Source: Gordius sp. MW1 (taxonomy: Eukaryota; Nematomorpha; Gordioida; Gordea; Gordiidae). From it: DNA of 64,000 nucleotides. A program made the position numbers and the translations under genes. Location of the stretch: positions 1,474,001 to 1,538,000 of the forward strand of contig OZ038533.1 of assembly GCA_964036665.1 (NCBI GenBank), read 5' to 3'. Under the pieces are notes generated by a model that saw only the letters and a list, made by a program, of their open reading frames with translations, did no database searches and was not told the DNA's origin. Positions 53,940 through 64,000 of this stretch are shown one piece after another. The stretch's first letter is position 1; the number at the start of each line of letters is the position of its first letter.

Positions 53940-56900
53940 TTAATTGCTATGCAATTTATGGGCTCGTTTTTGGTTGTCGGTTGATGTCTGTCCGTTGTCC
54001 GTTGTCCGTTGATGTCCGTCCGTTTACCATCCAATGTATATATTTAATTAAATAAATATTTTGTTCTTGTTAATACCAATGATAATATGACTTTTTGACC
54101 GTCCGCAGGCTACTGACCATTGAAAAAATGACAATTGGCCAAATAAATCGAAATTTTTTTTCGTTTTTGAATAGGTTAACATTGATAATTACCCTATGCC
54201 CTCCGCTACAAGGGCCTATGCATCTACTGATATGGGTCTCTGTGCCCCTATTTAAATTAAATTAATATTTTGTTCTTGTTAATATCATTGATACTATGAC
54301 TTTTTGACCGTCCGCTGGCTATTGACCAATTAAAAAATGACCATTGGCCAAATAAATCGAATTTTTTTATGAAACTGCCCGGGAAATGTCCGATATTTTT
54401 AAAACGAAAAGGTATTTTAGGAATTTGAAAAAGCTATTTTACCCCTGGCCGCCCTGGGCACCTACGGGTAAAGTTTCGAGCGAATTGAGCCTGTAGTTTC
54501 AGAATTTAGCCCTTTTTTAAACTAAAAGGAATTTTAGGATCCTGCAAGAGCTATTACTTTAAATTTTATTTATTTAATTTAAATAGTTTGTTAAACCCCA
54601 ATAATTTTGACTGTATACTGTAACATTGATAATTTGACTTTTTGACCGTCCGCTGGCTACTGACCATTGAAAAAAATGACCATTGGCCAAATAAATCGAA
54701 ATTATTTTTTCGTTTTCGAATAGGTTAACATTGATAATTACCCTATATCCTTTCCTACAAAAGCCTATGCCTCTACTGATATGGGTCCCTGTGCCCCTAC
54801 AAAAGTTTTAATTGCTATGCAATTTATGGGCTCACTTTCCATTTTGTTTGTCCGCCTATTCGGCGTGCTACACCGCATGTCTTGTCACGCACCGAATGTC
54901 TTGTTTTGTTTACTTTTAATTTTTGTTAATTTAACTAGTTTTGGGGTTCGAATACCGGAGTTTTTTTTGACTCTTATGATTGTTCTTGTTAATACCGTTG
55001 ATAATAAGATTTTTTGGCCGTCCGTTGGCTGCTGACCAATGAAAAAAATGACCATTGGCCAAAATGAGAATCGCAACTATTTTTTTCGTTTTTTTGATTA
55101 TTATGATTGTTCTTGTTAATACCATTGATAATATGGCTTTTAGGCCGTCCGTTGGCTGCTGACTAATGGAAAAAAATGACCATTGGCCAAAATGGGAATC
55201 GCAACTATTTTTTTCGTTTTTTTTGACTATTATGATTGTTCTTGTTAATACCATTGATAATATGGCTTTTAGGCCGTCCGTTGGCTGCTGACCAAAGGAA
55301 AAAAATGACCATTGGCTAAAATGTGATTCAAAAATTTTTTTTTCGTTTTTTTTGACTCTTATGAATTTATATCCACTTTTACCGTGTCCTGACTGCTGAC
55401 CAATGGAAAAAAATGACCATTGGCCAAAATGTAATTCGAAAATTTTTTTTCGTTTTTTTTTGACTCTTATGAATTTATATCCACTTTTACCGTGTCCTGT
55501 CGACCAATGGAAAAAAATGACCATTGGCCAAAATGTGATTCGAAAATTTTTTTCGTTTTTTTTGACTCTTATGAATTTATATCCACTTTTACCGTGTCCT
55601 GGCTGCTGACCAATGCAAAAAATGACCTTTGGCCAAAATGAGCATCAAAAATTTTTTGGCCAAATTTTACATATAACCTAAAAATTTATTATAGATGGTC
55701 TAACAGACAGCCAACTATGTAATATATTTTTAACCTTATAAATGCATATATATATGTTTTTATTGGTTTAATATATTTCATTTAATTAGATTGTGATTTC
55801 ATAGAAAACCTTAAAAGTAATAGTTAAAAAAATATAGGTATTAGATTCTAATTTACGATACAATATATTGATAGAAACTAACACACAATTTGACCCGAAA
55901 CCCGATCAATTTTCTATTAATTATGCTTTAATTTAACTTATCATTTTATATTCTTTTAAATTAAATCTTTCTATAGAAAGTGGGATAATTATTCTATGAA
56001 AGAGTTTTCTAAAAATTTAAAAATCAATAATCCTCCATCTATAGATGATTCTATTCCTAACATTTAAATAGCTTAATTTGAAGATAGTTATATTATATTT
56101 TAATTTTTAATTTGCTATTTGTTTATTTGAAGGGAGAGAAGGGATGACTTAAAGGGAAAAAATTTAAGACATTAAGATACCTTATAAACTTTAAAAATTT
56201 AACAATCAGGTCTCCAATCTATTTAATTTAGCCAAAAAAAAACTATTTCAATTTCCACACTCTCAATTTAACTTTATTTTTACAAAATATTAGTGCTAAA
56301 TAGATTAAGATCATGTATTATTTATTAAAATTACTGAGCATTTTTGATTTTTTAATGAGCATCTAAATAACATCCACTTTGTAATATAAATATGCTTTAA
56401 AAGGTCTATTTGCAAGGATAAAATATCTAATTCACTTTTCAACTTATGCAATATCATGCATAGCTTCCAAAAATATCGATTTCTCCCTCGCTGTGTTAGA
56501 ATAGTAATACATACGCGTGTCTCCTCCCCACATCATCTCTCTCTCTTGTTATCGATTTTTTAGGCGGGGCCGGGTTTTAATTGCTATGTTAAATTAATGC
56601 ATAAGAGGTGCCCCACCCCTCATCTCTATCTCCCTCTTTTCCCCCCATAGTAAAATTAGTATTATTTTTAATTTATTAATATAGGAGTGGGGGGTGTGGT
56701 AGATGTATTGAACAGAAGTTATTAATTGAGGGAGGAGGGTTGGAAATATTTTATTTGTTAAAAGGGTCAATTTTCAAAATGCTTCTCCCAAAATCATTAT
56801 AAAATATGAAACAAATTCTTGAATTTTTTGCTAATTAGTTATTAATTTGATGATCAAAAAAAGCCTATTGCTGAAGTTTTTAACGGCTATATCCCCTAAC

Positions 56901-57625
56901 TAATTTTTTGTTTCTTTGCTTAATAAACTTGATTTTTCTTTTCATGGGAAAGGCACAAATTAAACTACTAACTATAGAATATTCACAAACTCAATTGGCG
57001 AATTAGAAAGGCGGCCTAAAAAGTATTAATTGAAGTTGCAGCCATACTAAAGATGCAGCTATGGGCAGGCACTAGTTCCAAGAATCTACTTTTTGAGGCA
57101 TTTATCACCTTCCATTTTGATTAACCCATGTTACAAACCCAATTCGAATATTTGTTATTTTTAACAAATACCTTGGCATTACAAATATTGCAAATAAATT
57201 AATGAAAAAGAACGCTATCCTTTTGGCAGGCCGATTTGTATTTTATTTAAATTAAATTAATATTTTGTTCTTGTTAATACCATTGATAATATGACTTTTT
57301 GGCCGTCCGCTGGCTACTGACCAATGAAAAAAATGACCATTAGCCAAATAAATTGAATTTTTTTTTGCTTATAATTATAGGCTAGTTATTTGACTGTCTG
57401 CTAACCATTAGAATAGATTATTACTGGCCAAATTAATTAATCATTAGGCATTTAATACCCCCTATAGGCATTCTCGCCGCTTCCCACCTTTCTCGCCCAT
57501 AAATTGCATAGCAAATATGATACATTTATACGGAGTATAGATGAGTCGTCCCCCCTTCCCTTCCCCTCCTCCCCTTCCCCTTCCCTTCTCCCCCTTCCCA
57601 CGAGGGCCGAAGGCCCGAGTTTTTT
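53940..57625. mobile_element. Composite repeat copy 4, enlarged or nested
   Basis: The left end is at about 53,943 and an internal extra left end at about 54,809. The CCATTGG array spans 54,950-55,660, followed by the block shared with 41,368-41,580 (55,674-55,890). The right-end hairpin 'cgagggccgaaggcccgag' is at about 57,602. Between 55,900 and 57,240 lies unrelated AT-rich DNA, including a MULE-end fragment (56,333-56,390). This could be one copy with inserts or two overlapping copies. Confidence 0.55.
55900..57240. other. AT-rich stretch inside or between composite repeats, no gene
   Basis: No supported coding sequence. It contains a MULE terminal fragment at about 56,333, a lone 'ttttaattgctatg' repeat scrap at about 56,575, and 'aggtgccccacccctcatctctatctcc', which also occurs at about 39,890, 39,950, 52,546 and 52,608. 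Confidence 0.4.
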
Positions 57626-57729
57626 TAATTCCTATGTAAATAGTCAAGTTTGATTTTATGATTTGAAAAGTTGGACAAACCCCGAAATAACTAAGTTTTA
57701 TAATTCGTTTTTTAGAAAACCGATGATTT

Positions 57730-58540
57730 TAATTGCTATGCAATTTATGGGCTCGCTTTTTGGTGTCCGTTGTCCGTTGTCCTTCCTTTCAAGTTCTGAC
57801 TTGCTGGTTCGATACACCGGAGAGGACAAATCTTCGTTTTTTTAATTGCTATGCAATTTATGGGCTCGTTTTTTAATTAAATTAATATATTATTCTTGTT
57901 AATACCATTGGTAATATGACTTTTTGACCGTGTCCTGGCTACTGACCAATAAAAAAAATGACCATTGGCCAAATTGTGATTTGAAATTTTTTTTCGTTTT
58001 TGAATTGGTATAATAGGTTAACATTGATAATTACCCTATGCCCTCCCCTACAAGGACCTATGCCTCTACTGATATGGGTCCCTGTGCCCTCCCCCCTACA
58101 AAAGCTTATGCCTCTATTAATGTGGGTTCAAATCCCTGAGAGGGCAAATTTTTTTTAATTTTTATTATTTAATTAATATATTGTTCTTGTTAATATCATT
58201 AAAATATGACATTTTGACCGTGTCCTGACTACTGACCAATAAAAAAAATGACCACTGGCCAAAGTGAGAAATCGATTTTTTTAGATTATAATAACAGGCT
58301 AGTTATATGGCTGTCTGCTAATCATTAGAAAAGATCACCACTGGCCAAAGTGATGAAAAATTTGTATAAATAATAGCAATTAATTAACTAATCATTTTGC
58401 ATTTAATACCCCCCTATAGGCATTCTCGCCCTTCCCACTTTTCTCGCCATAAATTGCATAGCAAATATGCTAATTTTATACGGAGTATAGATGAGTTTCG
58501 TTCCCCCTTCCCTTCCCCCCCCCCCTGTAATATAGTTAAA
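57730..58540. mobile_element. Composite repeat copy 5
   Basis: Two left ends ('aattgctatgcaatttatgg' at about 57,733 and 57,845) are followed by two CCATTGG-type units with a B-box-like 'ggttcaaatccctgagaggg' at about 58,126. The right end 'ccataaattgcatagcaaat' is at about 58,449. The C-rich tail breaks off without the hairpin. Confidence 0.65.
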
Positions 58541-58637
58541 TTTTACATAATACCAATTGAAAAATGGGTCAAGATGACAACCTGACTTATGTACACATGA
58601 TAACAGACTCTGCTATGAAAATCTCGTTAATAAGTTA

Positions 58638-58754
58638 TTAACTCAAAAGGCACCATTTGCGGTTCGGCGAACCAATTTCTACGAATTTTTTCAAGGTCAT
58701 CTCAGTATACTCTGGATAGCCAAATAATTGAAACATTTTGGAAAAATTTCCTAT
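58638..58754 (-). other. Candidate orphan last exon, unrecognised
   Basis: After a good acceptor (tttatttccgcag) the minus strand is open for 38 codons to TAA, with protein-like content: MFQLFGYPEYTEMTLKKF, then EIGSPNRKWCL. No upstream exon in the same frame is evident and I do not recognise it. It could be a host exon fragment or chance. Confidence 0.3.
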
Positions 58755-59005
58755 CTGCGGAAATAAAGCATATAAAACTTTCATAATCCCAAAATATGAA
58801 AGTAAAACAAAGAGGTGCGAATTACAAAATTTTACAAAAGCTACTAACCGCCCAAAAAACGTTACTCCTCTATAAAGCTTGCTTATTTGCTTTATTATTA
58901 ATACTTTTATGACAAAATACATGTAAATTTAAACTTTTAATCATTTTGTTTAAAAATATTTTACAAAATAAAGTAATATCGGTCTACTATTAGTCCCCCC
59001 CTACA
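58755..59005. other. AT-rich spacer
   Basis: Nothing recognised. Confidence 0.35.
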
Positions 59006-59009
59006 CCTA

Positions 59010-59650
59010 GAGCCCCGTGAAATTTCTTCTGCCCGAGCTCGGTCCCCCGACTTCTCAAATTTTATTTAGCCCGAGCGCGGCCTGAACCCGAAAAACTTTT
59101 TATTTTTTGCTGACCCGAGCCCGACCCGAATTTTCAAATAAAATTTTTAAAAAATTATATTTTTGATAACTATTTCAACTTCTAAATATAAAATGCATTA
59201 GATTGTTATTAATCTCAATTTACAAGGATAAGCTTGTAAGAAATCCATTTTCACTAAATTTATTCAGCTAATAATTTTAAACTAAAAGTCTAACTTTATA
59301 AAATATATTTTTAACAGTTTCAAATAAAAAACTGTTTGAAATATTTACCTATATTATTTTCAAAGTTCTAACAGCTACTATGAATCTATTTAAATACTAG
59401 AATAAAATTTGCAATTCTGGTCACTTAAATTATAATAGACAGGAGAAAAAGCTGGTTTGGAAGCTATATTATGTGCTAAGATAACTATTTAATATCGAGT
59501 TAAGTTTATTTAAATCTTGTTTTATAATAATTTCATTTCGAGCCAGCCTTGTGTCGAGCCCCCTCATCAGGCCCCACCGAGCCCGAGACCCGAATTTTAT
59601 CAAATTCTGCTCGGGCCGGGAGGCTTTGAGTGGTCCGTGCAGGTCTCTAA
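59010..59650. mobile_element. hAT-like non-autonomous element, ends TAGAG...CTCTA
   Basis: It starts 'tagagccccgtgaaatttct' and ends 'gtccgtgcaggtctcta'. Subterminal 'gcccgag', 'cgagcccgacccga' and 'cgagcccgagacccga' words match the elements at 30,449 and 44,596. Target duplications do not match, so the two ends may belong to different insertions. Confidence 0.55.
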
Positions 59651-59974
59651 TTAGACATGATAAGCTAATTAACTTAATTATTGATTATGAAATCGAATAA
59701 AAACAAATGATTAAGCACCAATATGAATTGAATATTAAATAGCTTCAAAATATAGTGAAACATTATTTAAACACAAAATGTTTGAAATATTATTATAACA
59801 AGATAAAGGGAAATTACAGGAAATTTGAACAAAGTTCAGAAAATTACCCTATTGTACCTACCATCTCTATCCAGAAAAGACAAAGGTTATATATTTAAGC
59901 CTCTGTGTATATACAAATTTAAAAATTTAATTTTCTATGAACACTTTTTGAATCATAAAGTTACATTGGTAGCT

Positions 59975-60080
59975 CACTCGAGTTGGTTTGAGCCGGCTAA
60001 AACCGCAAGTTGGGCTGGCCCATTTGGCCCCATTATTTTTCGGGCCTTGAGCGAACCGTGCAGGGCTATACCTACATTGA
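59975..60080. mobile_element. Eroded hAT-like MITE end
   Basis: A GC-rich patch 'gagccggctaaaacc', 'gggctggcccatttggcccc', 'cgggccttgagcgaaccgtg', 'cagggcta' ends like the TIRs of the family. The left end is indistinct. Confidence 0.45.
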
Positions 60081-60347
60081 CCCTCCCCCCAGTTAAGCCA
60101 TCGCTGCCTTTATCATCATAGGTCCCTTTAGCCGCTTAGATATAACTATCCGGCGGGCAATATTTTTACACTTTACCCAAATTTATAAATTTTATTAACT
60201 AATTTATACATTCATAGGCTTAATTAATTGCTATGCAATTTTTTGTTTGCCATATGTAATCATATACACAAGGACTTTAAAAAGAACTGAACCTCAAATA
60301 CTAAAGATTATTAATGTGTTAGTATTAAAACTAAATAAGGCGAAAGG

Positions 60348-60645
60348 TACATGATGTATTTTGTAAAACCATCTAATAACATTTTATTTTATAAAGGTGA
60401 GCGTTTTCGTGTTTGAAAAGCAATAACAAGAGCTATAAGATGGTGAACATGTATGTTATATTCAGCTTATTTCTCAAAATTTGATTGATAGCGAAATGAT
60501 GTACTTTGTTAAACCATCTTATAACATTTTATTTTATAAAGGTAAGCGTTTTCGTGTTTGAAAAACAATAACAAGAGCTATAAGATGGTGAACATATGTA
60601 TGTTATATTCAGCTTATTTCTCAAAATTTGATTAATATCAAAGCC
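60348..60645. repeat. Two tandem units of about 145 bp
   Basis: 'tgtattttgtaaaaccatct', 'cgttttcgtgtttgaaaa-g', 'gagctataagatggtgaaca' and 'ttctcaaaatttgatt' occur twice in direct order, with few differences. Confidence 0.85.
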
Positions 60646-60659
60646 ATGTTTTGTAATAA

Positions 60660-60965
60660 CAAGCTAACTACAACGTTGAACCTGAGTTCATTTTGTATTC
60701 TCTATTAATTAATTAGTTTCTATTAATTTATATAGTACGTAAATAACAAATTTTGTGAAAAACAAGGTACCTACCTAGGTACAACGAACTTGAGTTCAAT
60801 ATAAAATCTTTATTATTTAATTTGTTTTTACTAAATTATATGATTCATATAGATAACAAGTTTTGCGAAAAACAAGGAACCTGGCTAAAATGAACTCGAG
60901 TTCATCATATATTCTTTTAAATATTCAATTTGTTTCTACGAATTTATATGATTCATAGATACTTT
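60660..60965. repeat. Three diverged tandem units of about 100 bp
   Basis: Each has 'aacaa(a/g)ttttg(t/c)gaaaaac', 'aaggtacct', 'gaacttgagttca' and 'tttgttt(c/t)tac-aatttatat'. Divergence between units is higher than in the preceding array. Confidence 0.7.
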
Positions 60966-61725
60966 GAATTTACATTTTCTATCAAAATTATATTTTTCCC
61001 ACACAATTAAAACATTTCAGCAATGCACCTCTTCTTCAGTTAAATATTAATAAATAAGTATTAAGTTAGTGAAAGATCTAATGAAACTAAGTTGTGAAAC
61101 AATTTGTCGAAACTATTTATAATAAATAGGGGCTTATATCTTAAACTAATAAATATAACCTCATGAAAATTTTGAAAAATGTAAAGGAGGTGGAACGGGC
61201 TTCAAGATCGCCAAAGAGTTTTCCCAAAGTTCCATAAAAAATTTGATACCTTCCATTTAAAATTTTTTCCTAGAAAAAAATAACTTCTTTAAATTTTATA
61301 CTGAACACTCTTGCTAAGTAACTCAAAAAAGTGATTTACAGAATCGCTTTTTCTATTTTGATATGAACTACGATTTAAATATTATAAGTTAAGATAGCAA
61401 AATGATCATGTAGAGTGTAGATTAAATATTCCACAAAGACAAAATAAATTTAATAAAAAAATACTATTAAGCCCAAATAGCCCGAAACGTGTTGCGTGTA
61501 TTATTAGATTTCTGTGCCTTTATCGATCACCATTAAATATTTTATATACCGTCTCCCCAATCGCCATTCCGTCCCCCCTTCTGCTCTAATCAGTTCCAAA
61601 TCATTTCTCCTTTTGTATTATCTCTTATGCTTTTTGTTGTCGTTGGTTGTCCATATAAATTTGCTCTTTCATTTTAAATAACTCGGTCGATTATAACTAT
61701 CAAAAGCTAAGGGGTAAACTATCAT
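60966..61725. other. Spacer, no gene seen
   Basis: AT-rich. A pyrimidine-rich patch at 61,550-61,630. It lies between the repeat arrays and the start of detectable duplication copy B. Confidence 0.35.
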
Positions 61726-62032
61726 CATCAATGTTTTAGTCGTCACGTATGATGACACCCACACTCTAATTGCAGTCTCATATAATTTTTTAAGATTCGG
61801 GTGCATGGTGATTATTAATAATCACTATTAATTGTTAAAAACAAATATGCGCAGTTCAAAAATATTAATTGAAAAACGATGAAGTAACCACAATAGGGTT
61901 GACTTTTGACATCCCACACTTTTTAGGTATCATAGAATCATAATTTCGAAACTCCCTGTTTTCAAAAATATTAAGATTCATGGACAAAAAAAGATCCTAA
62001 ACCCAAATTTAACTAAAAATAGGCTATGGGCA

Positions 62033-62180
62033 GGCGCGTAGCCAGGATTTTCTCCGGGGGGGAAATTTTTAAACTTTTTTCTAACATTATTATTTCAACA
62101 TAAAAAAACAAAATAAACATTAGATATTTTTTTTCGGGGGGGGGGGGGAATTTCCCGTCCCCCCCCTGGCTACGCCACTG
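62033..62180. mobile_element. MITE with GCGTAGCCAGG / CCTGGCTACGCC ends
   Basis: The left end is 'caggcgcgtagccagg' and the right end 'cctggctacgccactg', with two poly-G runs and poly-C inside. The empty site in copy A (about 3,110: tatgggttatggg) confirms a recent insertion. Confidence 0.8.
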
Positions 62181-62274
62181 GTTTTGGGTCATAGAACTGA
62201 AACTAACAAAGCAACTCTAAATAATTAAAAATCCTTTCCATCTAATTTCAAAAGTATCTGTAAGATGCCTGAAA

Positions 62275-62340
62275 TGCAGTGGCGTAGCCAGCGGGGGGGG
62301 GGGGGGGGGGGGGAAATATTTAATGTTATTTTTTTTGATT
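62275..62340. mobile_element. Truncated MITE: CAGTGGCGTAGCCAGC plus a G-run of about 22
   Basis: It starts CAGTGGCGTAGCCAGC, then a long G homopolymer. 'gaaatg' flanks both sides as a possible short duplication. Copy A lacks it (about 6,034). The right terminal repeat is absent. Confidence 0.65.
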
Positions 62341-62486
62341 GAAATGTATTTAAACTAATTGGAAATTGTAACACACATAGGAACACAAAATTTATATTGT
62401 CATGTGGGCTCTATTTCTTTCCACTTTACATAATCAGAAATATTTAATATGCTATAACAAATAGTTATAAATGACAAATATAAATT

Positions 62487-62645
62487 ATATGGCATAGCCT
62501 GTTTTTAAATTAGGGGGGGGGCGAAAATGATTTAAGTTTAATTAGGGGGTGGGGCAAAACATAATTTTTTTTTATTTTTAAAGGTTTTATATTGAAAGTT
62601 TTTTGTCATTTAGGGGGGGGGGGACCGCCCCCCTGGCTACGCTCA
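62487..62645. mobile_element. MITE of the same poly-G group
   Basis: The ends are 'atggcatagcctg' and 'cctggctacgctcat'. The interior 'taaattagggggg', 'gtttaattaggggg', 'ggggcaaaacataatttt' and 'aggttttatattgaaag' closely follows the element at 25,441. Confidence 0.75.
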
Positions 62646-63287
62646 TATTTATTTATATTTTAATTCGAAATTCATTAAGAAAATTAGTAAAAAATGAAGC
62701 CAAATATATTAATTTTTCCAATTAAAAGTAATAAAGAAGATTAGAATTAATAAAAATTATAGATCATACAATACTCTCAAAAAGCGAAAATGAAAATAAA
62801 CCTATTAATAGCCAAGTCGATGCAGCAATAGAAAATCTTAATAAAAATATTTTGCCTGTCAATCGTCACAAAAATTTTGTACGGCCTTCTATGGCACATA
62901 ACAATAAATAAAATCATAAAAATTCGATATATCTAATTGGCAATAAAAAAGTTTTACTTAACAACTTTGTATTAAATTATGGCATAATTTCAACATATCT
63001 CCAAGTCCAAACATACAAAAAGGGGCAATGTCCATTTTATATGTTACACATTAAAAAACAAATTAATTATCAACAATTTCCTATTTTTCTATTAGTTATG
63101 AGGCGCTCTTCCTTGAGTATATTGCGGAAAAACACCAAAAATATAAAAACAAAAATACAATTGTAATATAACTAATAGCATTAAAATTATCAAAACATTT
63201 TAAGAATCCTTATATATATATATATAAGGTTAAACATGGTATAATTTGGGGTCATATTGACCCCATATTTTAAAATATGTTTAAAAT

Positions 63288-63438
63288 TTAACTTTTGTAA
63301 GTTTTAACAGCGAGCTGAGCTGATTCCATTTCAGCCTGTTGTTTGCTTCGACCCCAAGCTACAGCTAAACTATTTTCTCTAAAGTAAATGCCAACCTTAA
63401 ATCTGCGTTCGTGCGAAGGGCCCATGCTATCAATAACC
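63288..63438 (-). CDS. Second DROSHA copy, C-terminal dsRBD exon
   Basis: The exon begins after an AG acceptor at 63,439-63,440 in the same phase as copy A and reads [48 protein letters not shown], then TAA. It shares 45 of 49 residues with the dsRBD exon at 9,468-9,282. By eye there are about 14 nucleotide changes, of which about 10 look silent. The stop falls 12 residues earlier than in copy A. The frame is intact and changes are mostly synonymous, which argues for a selected paralogue rather than an old pseudogene, but the rest of the gene lies outside the window. It could be a partial gene duplicate. Confidence 0.8.
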
Positions 63439-64000
63439 CTATTAAACAATTTTAAACAAATTGCAAAAAATTAAAATAAAAAAATACCAAGTTAAAATAA
63501 CTTTTTTTATTAAATTTACAGTTGTTTTCACAAGCATTATTAAATTCCGCCGCAGCAAATCTGGAAAATAGTTAGGAATAAATATTTCCGAATTAAAAGC
63601 TTATCTTTTCGAATGTTTTTTCAAATAATACATGGCAAAAATAAAAAAAAACGTTTGATAAATTTTTTCAATGCAATTTTTTAACTTTTCCCCTCGATTT
63701 TAATATATAAAATTCCATAAAAATATAAAATCTCCCAAATAAACAACTCACCGAAAAGAACCAATATAAATTGTTACAAAAAATGGTAAAGCGACATTGA
63801 AATCAACAATAAATAATTTACAGATAAAATAAAAACATTTCAGGGTTAAATCCAATACGATTTCCATACACGGATCAATGCCGTTGGTTTAGTTTTAGCG
63901 CGTTTTTATCGTTTTTTAGTCGTGAATATTGCTATGCTATTCTATTAATATATGCAAAAAATGTAACCAAATGTTCCAATAGTAATAAAAGCACTAATGA

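Larger units (their letters stand above)
61730..64000. repeat. Segmental duplication copy B: second DROSHA 3' end and flank
   Basis: Direct counterpart of 2,240-10,080, without the RTE and foldback insertions but with three small poly-G MITEs of its own. Alignment of the last 500 bases with 9,480-10,020 places the next DROSHA exon (equivalent to 10,103-10,283) within about 100-150 bases beyond the window end. Confidence 0.85.

Noticed and set aside
59540-59640. A CTGATGAG word on the minus strand as a second hammerhead
   Set aside because: No complementary stem II next to a GAAA and no stem I pairing.

Overview
This is an AT-rich animal-type nuclear window with recognisable host genes separated by dense transposon debris. 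The host genes have spliceosomal introns, many of them tiny (35-51 nt), and all lie on the minus strand: a p24/TMED4-TMED9-like cargo receptor (5' part, 1-633), a DROSHA ribonuclease III gene (21 exons reconstructed by eye, 9,282-17,230), and a compact FAM204A-like gene (6 exons, 33,351-34,125). A second DROSHA C-terminal exon lies at 63,288-63,438. DROSHA plus FAM204A point to Metazoa or a close unicellular relative. The very short introns suggest a compact early-diverging animal, but I cannot name the species.

Layout. 1-2.2 kb: TMED-like gene and spacer. 2.2-10.1 kb: DROSHA 3' flank, which is duplicated at 61.7-64.0 kb. The left copy carries two large insertions that the right copy lacks: a decayed RTE-like LINE (about 3.14-5.99 kb) and a 2-kb foldback element filled with poly-G/poly-C minisatellite (6,077-8,049). 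9.3-17.2 kb: DROSHA. 17.9-22.2 kb: a hammerhead-ribozyme-like motif, tandem repeats and MITEs with visible target-site duplications. 22.4-25.2 kb and 45.3-48.3 kb: two decayed LINEs of one family (N-terminal zinc finger, reverse transcriptase, C-terminal CCHC plus endonuclease-like domain). 25.4-33 kb: MITEs, a Helitron helicase relic, a non-autonomous hAT element with a perfect 8-bp target duplication (30,449-31,580), and a palindrome carrying two inverted copies of a THAP-type first exon. 33.35-34.13 kb: FAM204A-like gene. 35-38 kb: LTR-like segment, RTE fragment, long palindrome. 38.9-44.1 kb: a Mutator-like transposase broken by a large composite repeat. 44.1-48.7 kb: inverted repeat enclosing a hAT-like element that encloses the second LINE. 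50.9-58.5 kb: several nested copies of a tRNA-like composite repeat family. 58.6-61.7 kb: repeats and spacer. 61.7-64 kb: second DROSHA 3' end.

The host genes do not form an operon. DROSHA cleaves pri-miRNA in the nucleus, TMED proteins act in ER-Golgi traffic, and FAM204A is poorly characterised. The main biological points are the tandem DROSHA duplication with a conserved second dsRBD exon, the host's micro-introns, and the number of large palindromic elements.
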